Translations under genes and position numbers: made by a program
The notes under the pieces: generated by a model
What the model was told of the DNA's origin: nothing
The model's input: the letters and a program-made list of their open reading frames with translations, nothing else
The model's database searches: none
Assembly: GCA_913047795.1 (NCBI GenBank)
Contig: CAJWTS010000019.1
Span: 1-53,032, forward strand
Length of the DNA stretch: 53,032 nt
Origin: an uncultured Verrucomicrobiota bacterium
GTDB taxonomy: Bacteria > Verrucomicrobiota > Kiritimatiellia > CAJWTS01
Direction of reading: 5' to 3'
Shown: in pieces, positions 25,906-34,833 of the stretch
How positions within the stretch are numbered: position 1 is the first letter of the stretch
Layout: every line of letters begins with the position of its first letter

Positions 25906-26661
25906 ATGCGTTCCATTCACGTTCTTCTTGGCTGTCTCGCGTTCGTCGCTACGATTCAGGCTGAGGAACCAGCGCCGGTCGAGACGCCCTCACGCACCTG
26001 GACCAGTGTGACGGGCAGGACAATCGACGTGCATTTTCGCAAAGAGTCCTACGGCACGGTCTATCTCGACACGGCGGATGGCAAAACGATCATGATCCGT
26101 GTCGCCCAGCTCTCGCAGAAGGATCGCGACTACATACGCGCGCGAAAGGGTCACCGCGGGTCGACGACGGCAACAAGGAAGACCAGGAACGACTCCGTCT
26201 TCGCAGGCCTCTTCGATAAAAGCCTCGTGAGCCTGAAAGGCAAAGAGGTGAAGACGCACAAGATGACCACCAACCCGGACTATTACGCCCTCTACTTCTC
26301 CGCATCCTGGTGTGGTCCCTGCCATAGGTTTACGCCCAAGCTCGTCGAGATGTACGAGAACTCAAAAGACCTGGAAGGGCTCTGCGAGGTCGTTCTGGTC
26401 AGCTCCGACCGCGACAAGGGGTTGATGGAGAAGTACATGAAGGATACGAAGATGCCCTGGCCCGCATTAGCATTCGCCGCATCGCGGACACGGGACATCC
26501 GCAAGTACGCCGGCCCTGGCATTCCCTGCCTGGTCCTCGTCGACAAGCAAGGCAAGGTGATTTCCGATAGCTACGTTGACGGCCGATACACCGGTCCCAA
26601 CCGTGTGCTGGACGACATCAAGGCCCTCTTCAAAAAAGAGGGCAAAAAGCCACAGGGCTAA
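25906..26661 (+). CDS. Exported thioredoxin-like (nucleoredoxin-type) protein with SHD1-like domain
   Basis: 251 residues from ATG 25906; a longer in-frame start has no signal peptide. The signal peptide is HVLLGCLAFVATIQAEE. Residues ~33-78 (TWTSVTGRTIDVHFRKESYG, then VRVAQLSQKDRDYI-like text) resemble the SHD1 module common in planctomycete and verrucomicrobial secreted proteins. The thioredoxin fold follows, with active site ASWCGPCHRFTP and GIPCLVLVDKQGKV. The insert and spacing fit the nucleoredoxin/tryparedoxin group. It is likely a periplasmic thiol-disulfide reductase. No electron donor is encoded nearby. Confidence 0.85.
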   Translation: MRSIHVLLGCLAFVATIQAEEPAPVETPSRTWTSVTGRTIDVHFRKESYGTVYLDTADGKTIMIRVAQLSQKDRDYIRARKGHRGSTTATRKTRNDSVFAGLFDKSLVSLKGKEVKTHKMTTNPDYYALYFSASWCGPCHRFTPKLVEMYENSKDLEGLCEVVLVSSDRDKGLMEKYMKDTKMPWPALAFAASRTRDIRKYAGPGIPCLVLVDKQGKVISDSYVDGRYTGPNRVLDDIKALFKKEGKKPQG

Positions 26662-26707
26662 TCGATCCGATGACGACGGACGTCGCGCGATCCTTCACGA
26701 CATGCAC

Positions 26708-26736
26708 TTGCAGATGTCCGCACGAACAACTAGTAT
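26708..26736 (+). promoter_or_regulatory. Candidate sigma-70 promoter of the redoxin gene
   Basis: TTGCAG (26708-26713), a 17-base spacer and TAGTAT (26731-26736). The start codon is at 26773 with a GGAGG site before it. Confidence 0.55.
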
Positions 26737-26772
26737 CATCCGGTTGTGTGAAACCCCAATTGGAGGACAACG

Positions 26773-27354
26773 ATGGCATTTACCCTTGAACCCGGCGATC
26801 CCGCGCCCGAATTCTCACTGATCGGCACGGACGATCGTACGTACTCACTGGCGGATTTCGACGATGCATCCGTTCTCGTGCTCGTGTTCACATGCAATCA
26901 CTGCCCCGCCGCACAGGGTGTTGAGGAACGGCTCAAGGTCTTCTACGAAAACTTCACGCCCGATGGCGTGCAACTCGTCGCCATCAACTCCAACGAGGAC
27001 GTCAACCACCCCACCGATTCCTTTGAACACATGAAAATGCGCAAGCATGCCGAAGAATTGCCCTGGACCTATCTGCGCGATGAAGATCAGTCCGTCGCGC
27101 TCGCTTACGGTGCATTGCGAACCCCCCATTTTTATGTCTTCGATGCGGTACGTACGCTACGCTACACAGGCCGCCTCGATGAAAACCCCTTCGATGCCGA
27201 ACAGGCAACCACGCACGAGCTGGTTGATGCCGTTAATGCGTTGCTCGCCGGCGACGAGCCACCGCTAGCCGTCACGAACCCGCTTGGCTGCAACGTGAAG
27301 TGGAAAGACCAGGACGCGCACTGGATGCCGCCCGACGCCTGCGACCTGGTCTAA
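26773..27354 (+). CDS. Thioredoxin-fold peroxiredoxin-like protein
   Basis: 193 residues with a strong TTGGAGGACAACG leader. It begins GDPAPEFSLIGTDDRTYSLA, the AhpC/TSA-redoxin opening. The active-site region reads FTCNHCPAAQGVEERL, a CxxC within the CNHCP motif of the redoxin subfamily, and the protein continues VQLVAINSNEDVNHPTDSFE. A C-terminal segment LAVTNPLGCNVKWKDQD adds another Cys and is characteristic of this subfamily. There is no signal peptide, so it is cytoplasmic. Its role is likely peroxide or thiol-redox handling. Its own promoter suggests independence from the gene before it. Confidence 0.85.
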   Translation: MAFTLEPGDPAPEFSLIGTDDRTYSLADFDDASVLVLVFTCNHCPAAQGVEERLKVFYENFTPDGVQLVAINSNEDVNHPTDSFEHMKMRKHAEELPWTYLRDEDQSVALAYGALRTPHFYVFDAVRTLRYTGRLDENPFDAEQATTHELVDAVNALLAGDEPPLAVTNPLGCNVKWKDQDAHWMPPDACDLV

Positions 27355-27401
27355 CGTCCAAGCGGTTACCCGGACCTCCCAAGCGCACCGATGCCTGGCC
27401 G

Positions 27402-28994
27402 CTACCAATCATCCGTACGAAACGGCGCCGCGGGCAGGCCTTCCAGGTTGTAGAGATTGCATCCTGCCGGGTTGTGACGATAGGCATACCGCACCGCGAC
27501 CGGGTCAGGCACTGCGGCACATCGCACAACCACCGTGTCGCCGTCAATTTCGGCCTCGGCCCAGTGCCAGGTCTTGTCGCGACCCGCAATGGCAAATTGT
27601 TTCAGACTCGCTTCATCGCCATCACCCGGGAATCCGACTTCCTGCTCTACCACAGGTTTCAACCCGGTCTTGCTCCCAATCATAAGGCCACTCCCGACAT
27701 GACTAAACGCCACGTGAATCGCATCGCCCTCGATCCTGTGGCTCTTGTATAGCGGGCCGGAATAAATCAGCTTCTCGCGCCCGTATTCTTTCGCCAGCGC
27801 CCACAAGGCCAGACGCGTCCCGACATCCTGCTTATTCGGCGGATGAATGTTTCTCGCCAGCCCAATGTCGATAATAACCGCCATGCCCGTCTTCGGAATC
27901 GACAATGCCCGGCGCTGCGCATCGCGGACGCCCGCATATCCGTCGCCACCTTGTGGTTTCTTGTTCGGCGCGCCGAAGTTAGCCAGTTGCACGTAATAGA
28001 ACGGAAATTCATAGCCCCACAGGCTGCGCCACCCGGAGATCAGCGCTTTCATCTTGTGCAGGTAGATCTCGCCTTCGCTCCCGTTCGATTCGCCCTGGTA
28101 CCAGATCGCGCCCCGTAACGCGTAGGGGATCAGGGGATGAATCCGCCCATTATAGATCATCGTCGGCGCCTGTTGACCACGCCCCACGACGGGGAGCCTC
28201 GGCATCGGGGGCGGCACAGCGCCCACATCGAGTGCCCCTTCCGCCTTCGGAACCCAGTCCTTAATATCCGCGATGACCTTACGGTACACGGCGCTTCCCG
28301 CCGCACTTGTCGGATCGGTGGCATCGACTTTGTCGCTGATCGCCTTCAACTCCGGAACGGCGCGAAAGCCCACCGGCGGCGTCCACGGTTCGATCCGTGT
28401 GCCGCCCCAATTGGACCCGATCAATCCGATCGGAACATCCAGCTCCTTGTGCAAACGCCGACCAAAGAAATATCCCACTGCCGTGAACCGCGCAGCCGTC
28501 TGCCGTGAACACACCTGCCACACCGCCTTCACGTCCCGCATCGGTGTCGGGCTCGCCCCTGCCCCGACCTTGATGTGTCGAATCATCGGAAAATCAGCAG
28601 CCGCCGTTTCCGCTTTCCCATTTGTTGCGCGGGCCAATGGCCACTCCATATTCGACTGGCCCGAACAGAGCCACACTTCACCCACCACCACGTTGGTGAG
28701 CACGGTCGGATTGTTCGTGCCACCGCCAGAGATGGTCATCTCGCGCGGCTCTGCCGAAGCGGGCATCGCCTTGAGCGTCACCATCCACTTGCCCGATTCA
28801 TCCGTCACCGCCACGACTTCCTGCCCGCCGAATGCCACGCGGACCGCCTGCCCCGGCTCGACCCAACCCCACACCGGCACGGCGCGATCCCGCTGTAGAA
28901 CCATGTTGTGCCCGAATATCCCCGCCGGCTGCGGCGCTGCCGCGCAAAGGCCAACCGCCATCACGAAAATTCCCACGCTCAACAGTTTCTTCAT
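27402..28994 (-). CDS. Sialate O-acetylesterase-like carbohydrate esterase (SGNH), exported
   Basis: 530 residues from ATG 28994, with a CGGAG site and a signal peptide (LLSVGIFVMAVGLCAAA). After an N-terminal beta domain (GIFGHNMVLQRDRAVPVWGW) come the SGNH blocks. These are VWLCSGQSNMEWPLARA with the nucleophile Ser, GLIGSNWGGTRIEPW, AIWYQGESN and a late region SHRIEGDAIHVAF carrying a candidate His. This matches the SASA family, which removes O-acetyl groups from sialic acids or plant polysaccharides such as xylan. The stop of the upstream lipoprotein gene is 16 bases away, so the two form an operon. Confidence 0.9.
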   Translation of the reverse strand: MKKLLSVGIFVMAVGLCAAAPQPAGIFGHNMVLQRDRAVPVWGWVEPGQAVRVAFGGQEVVAVTDESGKWMVTLKAMPASAEPREMTISGGGTNNPTVLTNVVVGEVWLCSGQSNMEWPLARATNGKAETAAADFPMIRHIKVGAGASPTPMRDVKAVWQVCSRQTAARFTAVGYFFGRRLHKELDVPIGLIGSNWGGTRIEPWTPPVGFRAVPELKAISDKVDATDPTSAAGSAVYRKVIADIKDWVPKAEGALDVGAVPPPMPRLPVVGRGQQAPTMIYNGRIHPLIPYALRGAIWYQGESNGSEGEIYLHKMKALISGWRSLWGYEFPFYYVQLANFGAPNKKPQGGDGYAGVRDAQRRALSIPKTGMAVIIDIGLARNIHPPNKQDVGTRLALWALAKEYGREKLIYSGPLYKSHRIEGDAIHVAFSHVGSGLMIGSKTGLKPVVEQEVGFPGDGDEASLKQFAIAGRDKTWHWAEAEIDGDTVVVRCAAVPDPVAVRYAYRHNPAGCNLYNLEGLPAAPFRTDDW

Positions 28995-29010
28995 ATTCTC
29001 CGTCCTGATC

Positions 29011-30135
29011 CTACGGTTGTAACCCCGTGTCCATATGCGACAGATGCAAGACCCAGCCCTCGGGGCCATCATCTATCCTACCGCGTACCGAAAGCATTCC
29101 GACAATTTCGTTGCGCTCGGAATCAAAATAGGTGCGCAAACACTTGATCGCACGGCCCCCCACCGCCCGGCGCGTCAGCTCCGGCTGCTGACCGTATGGT
29201 TTCCACGCAAGACCGTCGTCAGAGGAATAATGCCAGATCGATTGCGCCGGCCAGGTATCGGTCAACCAGAGATGCCATTCCGCGGCTCCGACCTGCAGAA
29301 CATGGATCCAGCATCCGCCGCGGTGCGGCCCTTTCGGAAAATCCGGCAGCAGCTCCCTGATCGCACCCTTCGCGTCGCGGACAAAGGCCCACTCGCCGTC
29401 CAGCGCATCGCTCTCCACCGCGGTTCCCACCTGACCGAAGCCGTTGAGATAGGCGCGCCAGCGTCCTCCGGACAGCCGATGCAAGGACCCTCCGTCGGAC
29501 CAGATCACGCGCTTCGCCGCCTCCGCCAGCGGTTCACCCTTCATCTTCCCGCGATAGGTCCAGGTGCCCGGCGCACCCGTCGGCGAAGTGAAGAACGCGG
29601 GATACAGGGGATTGGCGCCCGGCGAATAGCCCCTCGTAACACAACAATAGAAGACGTAGCCAAGCTCCGGAAACCACTGCATGGATGTACGTGTGAACCC
29701 GCGATCCCAGGCCAATTCGTCGGGATTGTCCGGGGAAAAAACGTCGTCAACGAGGCTCGCGTCGAACCGCGGGTCCAGTTTGCCGAGAGCCTGCATATTC
29801 GGTCCACGGCTCACCGCCGCCACCTTCTCCTCCGGTGCCGCCTTGTGATAAGGCTTACCCAGGCGCCCATGCGAGTTGGTTGCGCCAAAAATCAACGATC
29901 CGCGCCAGAGCTCATACTGCCCCTCGCGCCGCACGACCGACACGTAGGCGCCGTGCGAACGAATCGCCTCAAACGGCCGCGCCCAGTATCGCTGTCCGGA
30001 ACGCGCCGGTTTACCCGGCAGCTTCGCGGCCAGGGGAAACCGCTCCAGCTGACTATCGCTCACCGTCAGTCGCGCCGTACAGCCGGCGAGTGCCGCGGCG
30101 CTGACAATCAAGACGACTGGAATGCGTAATTTCAT
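29011..30135 (-). CDS. Lipoprotein with beta-propeller-like glycoside context
   Basis: 374 residues with signal peptide and a clear lipobox ALAGC (VVLIVSAAALAGCTARL). The mature protein is rich in Trp and Tyr and beta-strands, with segments such as FTSPTGAPGTWTYRGKMKGE, LWLTDTWPAQSIWHYSSDDG and LHLSHMDTGLQP. SSDDGLAWKP resembles one Asp-box. The pattern suggests a five-bladed or sialidase-like propeller of the GH43/GH130 kind, but I cannot assign a family. It is the first gene of an operon with the esterase gene, so it probably acts on the same polysaccharide at the cell surface. Confidence 0.75.
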   Translation of the reverse strand: MKLRIPVVLIVSAAALAGCTARLTVSDSQLERFPLAAKLPGKPARSGQRYWARPFEAIRSHGAYVSVVRREGQYELWRGSLIFGATNSHGRLGKPYHKAAPEEKVAAVSRGPNMQALGKLDPRFDASLVDDVFSPDNPDELAWDRGFTRTSMQWFPELGYVFYCCVTRGYSPGANPLYPAFFTSPTGAPGTWTYRGKMKGEPLAEAAKRVIWSDGGSLHRLSGGRWRAYLNGFGQVGTAVESDALDGEWAFVRDAKGAIRELLPDFPKGPHRGGCWIHVLQVGAAEWHLWLTDTWPAQSIWHYSSDDGLAWKPYGQQPELTRRAVGGRAIKCLRTYFDSERNEIVGMLSVRGRIDDGPEGWVLHLSHMDTGLQP

Positions 30136-30228
30136 ACGTGCCGGATGCCTGTAAAATCGATGTGGTTCGAACGCAAACTATCAAGGATTGGCCGCACGTG
30201 CACGTACGGACATCCGTCACGCTCCCTG

Positions 30229-30342
30229 TTAGCGCAGCAATGCAAACTCGATCACCTGGCCACGGCTGACGCCAGCATCTCCGCCGAAAAGATTCAGCGT
30301 ATCGTCCGCATACGGTACGGCGGGCATGAATTTCGCTGCCAT
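30229..30342 (-). CDS. Possible small protein (37 aa) with a strong ribosome binding site
   Basis: An ATG at 30342 is preceded by GGGAGG with 7 bases spacing, among the best ribosome binding sites in the window. The frame gives 37 residues beginning MAAKFMPAVPYADDTLNLFG and ending in VIEFALLR. It has no signal peptide and no relative I recognise. Third-position GC is about 64 %, compatible with coding. It lies in the 328-base gap between a lipoprotein gene and the pseudopilin gene, the rest of which holds only the pseudopilin promoter. It could also be the remnant of a longer gene. Confidence 0.4.
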   Translation of the reverse strand: MAAKFMPAVPYADDTLNLFGGDAGVSRGQVIEFALLR

Positions 30343-30412
30343 TTCTATTCCTCCCGAGATGCATGCGTGGTCTGTTTATCCGCCAGACAGCCGTGTGCCT
30401 CATTGCAGATGG

Positions 30413-30440
30413 TTGCAACCCTTGTTGATCCTGCTACACT
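30413..30440 (+). promoter_or_regulatory. Candidate promoter of the pseudopilin gene
   Basis: TTGCAA (30413-30418), a 16-base spacer and TACACT (30435-30440), followed 23 bases later by the ATG at 30464, with CAGGAA just before it. Confidence 0.55.
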
Positions 30441-30463
30441 AACCGTGACGCAGGAATCAACAC

Positions 30464-30823
30464 ATGAATCGTGTACCCGGATTTTCACTGCTCGAGATCA
30501 TGATCGTCGTGACAACGATCGCGTTGCTGGCGCTGCTCGGGGTCCCGGCCTTCATAAAGGCGCGCACCCAGTCGCAGATGAATACCTGCGTCAACAACCT
30601 GCGCCAGATGCATGCCGCCAAGCAACAGGCCGCGCTGGAAAACAACTGGAGCGAGAACGACAGCGCCGGGACCATCGGCAATCCCTTTTACATGGACACC
30701 ATCTCCGCCTACCTCAAGCACGGTGAACGCCCCATCTGTCCGACCGGTCCAGACTGCTTCTACAATGCGATCAAGGATCCGCCCAACTGCCTCAGTGGTC
30801 TGCCGGGCCATGTTTACGAGTAG
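30464..30823 (+). CDS. Type IV pilin-like pseudopilin
   Basis: 119 residues. The N-terminus MNRVPGFSLLEIMIVVTTIA is a class III signal: prepilin peptidase would cut before Phe and methylate it, and the Glu at +5 is present. The long hydrophobic helix continues to ALLALLGVPAFIKARTQSQ. The block CVNNLRQMHAAKQQAALEN is characteristic of the short PVC pseudopilins that occur in many copies per genome. The C-terminal part has a cysteine pair (PICPTGPDC) and ends NCLSGLPGHVYE. It stands alone with its own promoter. Such isolated copies may be cargo or minor pilins of a type II or type IV system encoded elsewhere. Confidence 0.9.
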   Translation: MNRVPGFSLLEIMIVVTTIALLALLGVPAFIKARTQSQMNTCVNNLRQMHAAKQQAALENNWSENDSAGTIGNPFYMDTISAYLKHGERPICPTGPDCFYNAIKDPPNCLSGLPGHVYE

Positions 30824-30891
30824 ACATCGGCCCTCTTGCGGACCTGCTCAGGGCTTCCACGTAAACACAATATTCATCAGGCAACACACAG

Positions 30892-33800
30892 CTACTTCGC
30901 CTGCCTCAGGACATAATACGAGGTCTTCCAGTCCTCCGCGCGGATCGGACTGAAGCCGCCCGTTTCTATGAACAGGTACGGTGCGCTGGCACCCCTGATG
31001 ACCTCCTTCGGATCCTTTCCATCCAGCTCGAGCTCGAAGTCATCCGACTCCTCCACCTGCGGTGCCAGCATGATTTCACCGACTTTCGGCGGCACTTCGA
31101 CCTGCCTGATGATCATCCCGAAAACCTCCGTGCGTCCGAGGTCGATCAGCGTACGGCCGGTCCAGATCCGGTTGACGTTGTCAGTCTCGCCGCTTTCTTT
31201 AAAAGTGATGTTCCGAAAGGGCAGGCGGTCGACGTTTTTCTTCTTGTCGAAGGTGAACTCCTCGATGGTGGCAACACGGTCCACGACCGCCCACGTACCG
31301 AGGATCTCCTTGTCGGCTGTGAACGTGCCGTCATACACGAATTTGTCGGCTTCCTTGCGGGTGGCCTGCCAGCGCGACGTCAACCTGGGCATCTTGAGCA
31401 CAAACGCATCACCACCCGGTATGGCCCTGATGAACCCGTAGACGCGCCCGCGCAGGATCCGCGTCTGGTTGGGGGTAATCTGCCCGCCCGGCGCAACGAT
31501 CGGATCGGGAATCGCCGCATGGGCCGCCGCAAACAGCTCGAGTCCGAGCTTCTTCGCCTCGGGACTGGCCGTCCTGAGCTGGCGGGCGATGCCGCCGATG
31601 GGACCGGTTGATCCGAAGGCGCGCCCCCGTATAACGACTTCGCTGACAGCCGGGAGGACCTTCGCGTAGAACCGTTCGTCCAACGCGACCTTCGTGAGCG
31701 GCCGCATGGCGGCCGTACTCATCCACCAGTCGTCGTTCTGCAGAAAAGTCACGAGACGGTCCACGTGCAACGCGATCCGTTCGGGTTCGGCACGCGCAAG
31801 TGCCTTCATCGCCGCCTGGGCGACCCACCATGACTCATCGGGATCCCCCAGCATCTGGCCCGCGAGTTCGAACATCTCGTCGGTGACGCGATCGTCGGGT
31901 AGCGGCCGACCCTTGAACATGCCGGTCAACGCCAGCAGGCCGGCGTGGCGGACCCGCGGGTCATCACTCTTCATCAGCGGAACGACCAGGTGGTCCCTGC
32001 CCTGTCTCACCATCGTGTTCACGGCGCCCGACCGGAACGCGAATTCCGGATGGTGGGCGTACATCAGCAGCACGTCATCACTGACGTCGTCACCCCAGCG
32101 CCTGCCCACGGCCGCGGAGGCGTCGTTGGGGAGATCCTCCCGGCCCAGTTCCTGCACCTTGCCCGGCCGGTACTCGCCGGCCACGTTTGATTGAAAAACA
32201 TCGTCCGCCGCCGTGCCCCAGGGACGCTCCGGCAAAGGGTAGGTCTTGCACCACTTCGTCGGCGGCGCCCCAAAGAGGCGCAACTTCTTGCGTGTCGCCG
32301 TGAACACCAGCGCATGGTAGGTGCCCCAGGCGCGCCCCTCGGTGGCCGAGCTATCGTACCCGCCGCCGTCGTGAACGCCGATGCTGCCGTCATGCCGGCG
32401 CGAGAGTTCGAAGTGCCAGCGACGTTCGTTCATGAAGGACCGGAATTGCTTCGGTTTCGTTTCATCCATGAGTTGCATGGCATTGGCGTGCCAGATCTCG
32501 CCGATCCCGCCGCCGGTGTGCGCGCGGTTGAACCACGAGCTGGCATAGAAGCTCTTCATGGCGGAATTGTCGCGCGCTCGCGCGTAGACGGATTTCTCGC
32601 CTTCCGGCGTCAGCTGCGCCGCGGCGGCCATGGCCAGCGCCAATCCGGCGGACTTCCCGTTGTCCCGAAAACCGCCCTCCGGCCAATGGTCGCCGTAGGC
32701 CACATTGCCACGCCCGGCGTAGCGGAAGAAATGCGTCAGCGCGCTCTGCAGCGTGTGAGCGTCCACCTCCACCCCGCATTGCCGCGCCAGCAGCAGGAAG
32801 GTCAGGCAGTGCACGCCGGCGGCGTTCATGTGGCCACCACCCATGTAGGTGAAGGAAGCCTTCCCGCGGCCGCTCCAGCCGCCGGAGTAGATCTGCTCCT
32901 TGAGCGACTCGGTCATACTTTTGATGACCGGAAGGATGCGTTCGTCGCCGGTTCTCAGGTAGTACTCGCAGACGCCCGGTCCCCTAAGCCCGTGAGACCA
33001 GGGGTAGTGACCGACGCCCTTGAAGTCTTTCATCCATCCCCGTACGACGTCGAGATCCTTCTCTTCACCCGTCGAGAGCAGGAACAGCACCGAGCCCCAT
33101 CGCGGCTTCTCTTGCTTTGCCAGCAGGTCGGCCAAATTGCGCACGATGCGGTCGGACTTCGGGCAATTGAGTGGCCAGGTCTCGCTGTAGGCGCCCAGCA
33201 CCGGCAGCCGGACGATCACCTCCCGGGCGGCTGCGCGTTGGTCAGGCTTTGCCGTCGACGTAATGTCCACCGCGATGGCGTCCAACTCCAGGTCGAAAGC
33301 ATCATTTTCTTTCCCCAGGTCGACATCGTCCGACAGCGCAGCAGATGTTACGTTCTCGCTTGTGGATCCCATGGACTCGCCGTCCCGAATCATCAGCCGC
33401 AGCACCCCGTCCGTGGCCTCGGCTTCTCCGAGAATGTTGGCAAGCTGGACGCGCGGGTCGATGTCCTTGAGCATATGCCCGTTGATGCTCTCGATGATCT
33501 GCCCTTTCTTGAGTTCGCCGGTGGCGGCCGCGGGCGAACCCGGTTCGACGTTGTTGATTTGAATCGTGAACGCAGGGTCGATCAGGTCGATGCCGATGCC
33601 CACCGGGCCGTAATTCTTCATGGTCCAGGTCTGTCCGGACACAGGGTAAGGGATGTAGATCGGCTGGACCCTATAGTAGTCCAATGCCGAAACATCCGTG
33701 GGTTCTGCGCTCAGCAAATCGGCCATGGCCTTGCCCATGGCCTCCCCGACATCCATGTAAGTCTCGGCGTGCCCGCCGTAGTGACCGCTGGAGCCACCGC

Positions 33801-34740
33801 CGTAGCAAAGCGGGTTGGCGTAGACAGTGGCGACGTTGCCCTCGAATTGCCTGTGCTTTCCGTCTTCGCCGTCGACCGCGAGCTGGGCCTCGAGGATCAG
33901 TCCTTCGCTGCCATTGGCGCCTTTCTTGGTCTGCCCGAGCGTGGCGCAGACAAACTTGGCATCTGGAGCATCGAAGTCTTTGCGCAGCTGTACAATGAAC
34001 CGCACGAGGTTTTGCTCGTAGCGACTGGCATGGGCTGCATTGTAGCGATCCTTGTCGCCCTGCCAGAAGAGGAATCCCGCGACCTTGTATTCCGTCGCTC
34101 CGGGGTAATACTTGTCGAGATTGTTGAGCACCTGCCTGGCACTGTCGACATCGTCGTCATACTGCTTGCCCGCGTACCATTGTCCGACGATTTTCTCGCC
34201 GTTGCCCGTCGGGTCGCTCGGGGTTCCGCGGTAGCCCGGCTGCATCTTCCCGTCATGTTCGTATGGCTCGCTGCCTGGCGGGAGCAGATCCCAGCCGAGG
34301 CTGCGATTCCCGATACAGCTCTTGAGGATCATCACCGGCGCATCCATCAGGTTTCCGACGTGATGCCCGATGCCAATCTCCGGGCCGACGTGTTTGCCGC
34401 TGATCGTCATCCACTCGTTCTTGTAGTCCTTGAAATTCATGACGCGCACGTTGCGAACATCCTTGCGCACGGTCCAGTTGCCAGCGTCGTCCACGAGGTA
34501 GGCGTACTTCCCCTTGCTCACGACCGCGTGCCGGAGCGCCCCCTCGTTCTCGCCGGAGATGCGGCCGAAGCCCAGCATGTTGGACTGGCCCAACAGGATG
34601 AAGACCTGCACCGGCTTCTTCATATCGGCGGGTCTGCCGTCGGGATCGTGGAGTTGCATCTCGGCGGCAGACGCGTTGAAGGCGAGTCCCGTGGCGACGA
34701 TGATCATGGTGGTCAACGCGGGCTTCTTCTCGAGTTGCAT
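30892..34740 (-). CDS. Exported SASA esterase-PDZ-DUF6288-like multidomain protein
   Basis: 1282 residues, ATG 34740 with AAGGAG. The signal peptide is MIIVATGLAFNASAAEM. The order is an SGNH/SASA carbohydrate-esterase-like domain (residues ~40-350; FILLGQSNMLGFGRISGENE, FLFWQGDKDRYN, GGHAETYMDVGEAM), a PDZ-like domain (~375-465; AFTIQINNVEPGSPAAATGE then KGQIIESINGHMLKDIDPRV), and a long alpha-barrel region of DUF6288 type (~510-930; YSGGWSGRGKASFTYMGGGH, HWPEGGFRDNGKSAGLALAM). HEAT-like repeats follow (~950-1060; SDDPRVRHAGLLALTGMF) and then a C-terminal region. It probably acts on polysaccharide in the periplasm or outside the cell. A palindromic site lies just upstream of its start. Confidence 0.83.
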   Translation of the reverse strand: MQLEKKPALTTMIIVATGLAFNASAAEMQLHDPDGRPADMKKPVQVFILLGQSNMLGFGRISGENEGALRHAVVSKGKYAYLVDDAGNWTVRKDVRNVRVMNFKDYKNEWMTISGKHVGPEIGIGHHVGNLMDAPVMILKSCIGNRSLGWDLLPPGSEPYEHDGKMQPGYRGTPSDPTGNGEKIVGQWYAGKQYDDDVDSARQVLNNLDKYYPGATEYKVAGFLFWQGDKDRYNAAHASRYEQNLVRFIVQLRKDFDAPDAKFVCATLGQTKKGANGSEGLILEAQLAVDGEDGKHRQFEGNVATVYANPLCYGGGSSGHYGGHAETYMDVGEAMGKAMADLLSAEPTDVSALDYYRVQPIYIPYPVSGQTWTMKNYGPVGIGIDLIDPAFTIQINNVEPGSPAAATGELKKGQIIESINGHMLKDIDPRVQLANILGEAEATDGVLRLMIRDGESMGSTSENVTSAALSDDVDLGKENDAFDLELDAIAVDITSTAKPDQRAAAREVIVRLPVLGAYSETWPLNCPKSDRIVRNLADLLAKQEKPRWGSVLFLLSTGEEKDLDVVRGWMKDFKGVGHYPWSHGLRGPGVCEYYLRTGDERILPVIKSMTESLKEQIYSGGWSGRGKASFTYMGGGHMNAAGVHCLTFLLLARQCGVEVDAHTLQSALTHFFRYAGRGNVAYGDHWPEGGFRDNGKSAGLALAMAAAAQLTPEGEKSVYARARDNSAMKSFYASSWFNRAHTGGGIGEIWHANAMQLMDETKPKQFRSFMNERRWHFELSRRHDGSIGVHDGGGYDSSATEGRAWGTYHALVFTATRKKLRLFGAPPTKWCKTYPLPERPWGTAADDVFQSNVAGEYRPGKVQELGREDLPNDASAAVGRRWGDDVSDDVLLMYAHHPEFAFRSGAVNTMVRQGRDHLVVPLMKSDDPRVRHAGLLALTGMFKGRPLPDDRVTDEMFELAGQMLGDPDESWWVAQAAMKALARAEPERIALHVDRLVTFLQNDDWWMSTAAMRPLTKVALDERFYAKVLPAVSEVVIRGRAFGSTGPIGGIARQLRTASPEAKKLGLELFAAAHAAIPDPIVAPGGQITPNQTRILRGRVYGFIRAIPGGDAFVLKMPRLTSRWQATRKEADKFVYDGTFTADKEILGTWAVVDRVATIEEFTFDKKKNVDRLPFRNITFKESGETDNVNRIWTGRTLIDLGRTEVFGMIIRQVEVPPKVGEIMLAPQVEESDDFELELDGKDPKEVIRGASAPYLFIETGGFSPIRAEDWKTSYYVLRQAK

Positions 34741-34781
34741 CTCTCACTCCTTGCTTTCTGTCGGCTAGTCTCGTTCACTTT

Positions 34782-34803
34782 CGATTGTTGTCGACAGCAA
34801 TCG
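34782..34803. promoter_or_regulatory. 22-bp near-perfect palindrome, candidate operator
   Basis: The two 11-base halves (CGATTGTTGTC at 34782-34792 and GACAGCAATCG at 34793-34803) are reverse complements apart from one pair. The centre is TCGA. It lies 41 bases upstream of the start of the SASA-PDZ-DUF6288 gene. Even-length palindromes with a central CG are typical of LacI-family sites, which often control carbohydrate genes. No such regulator gene is in the window. Confidence 0.5.
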
Positions 34804-34833
34804 AGCGAAATCTACGGAGCCCTCACTACACTA

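Noticed and set aside
29035..30129. A 364-codon open frame on the plus strand
   Set aside because: Antisense to the lipoprotein gene that has a good signal peptide and lipobox.
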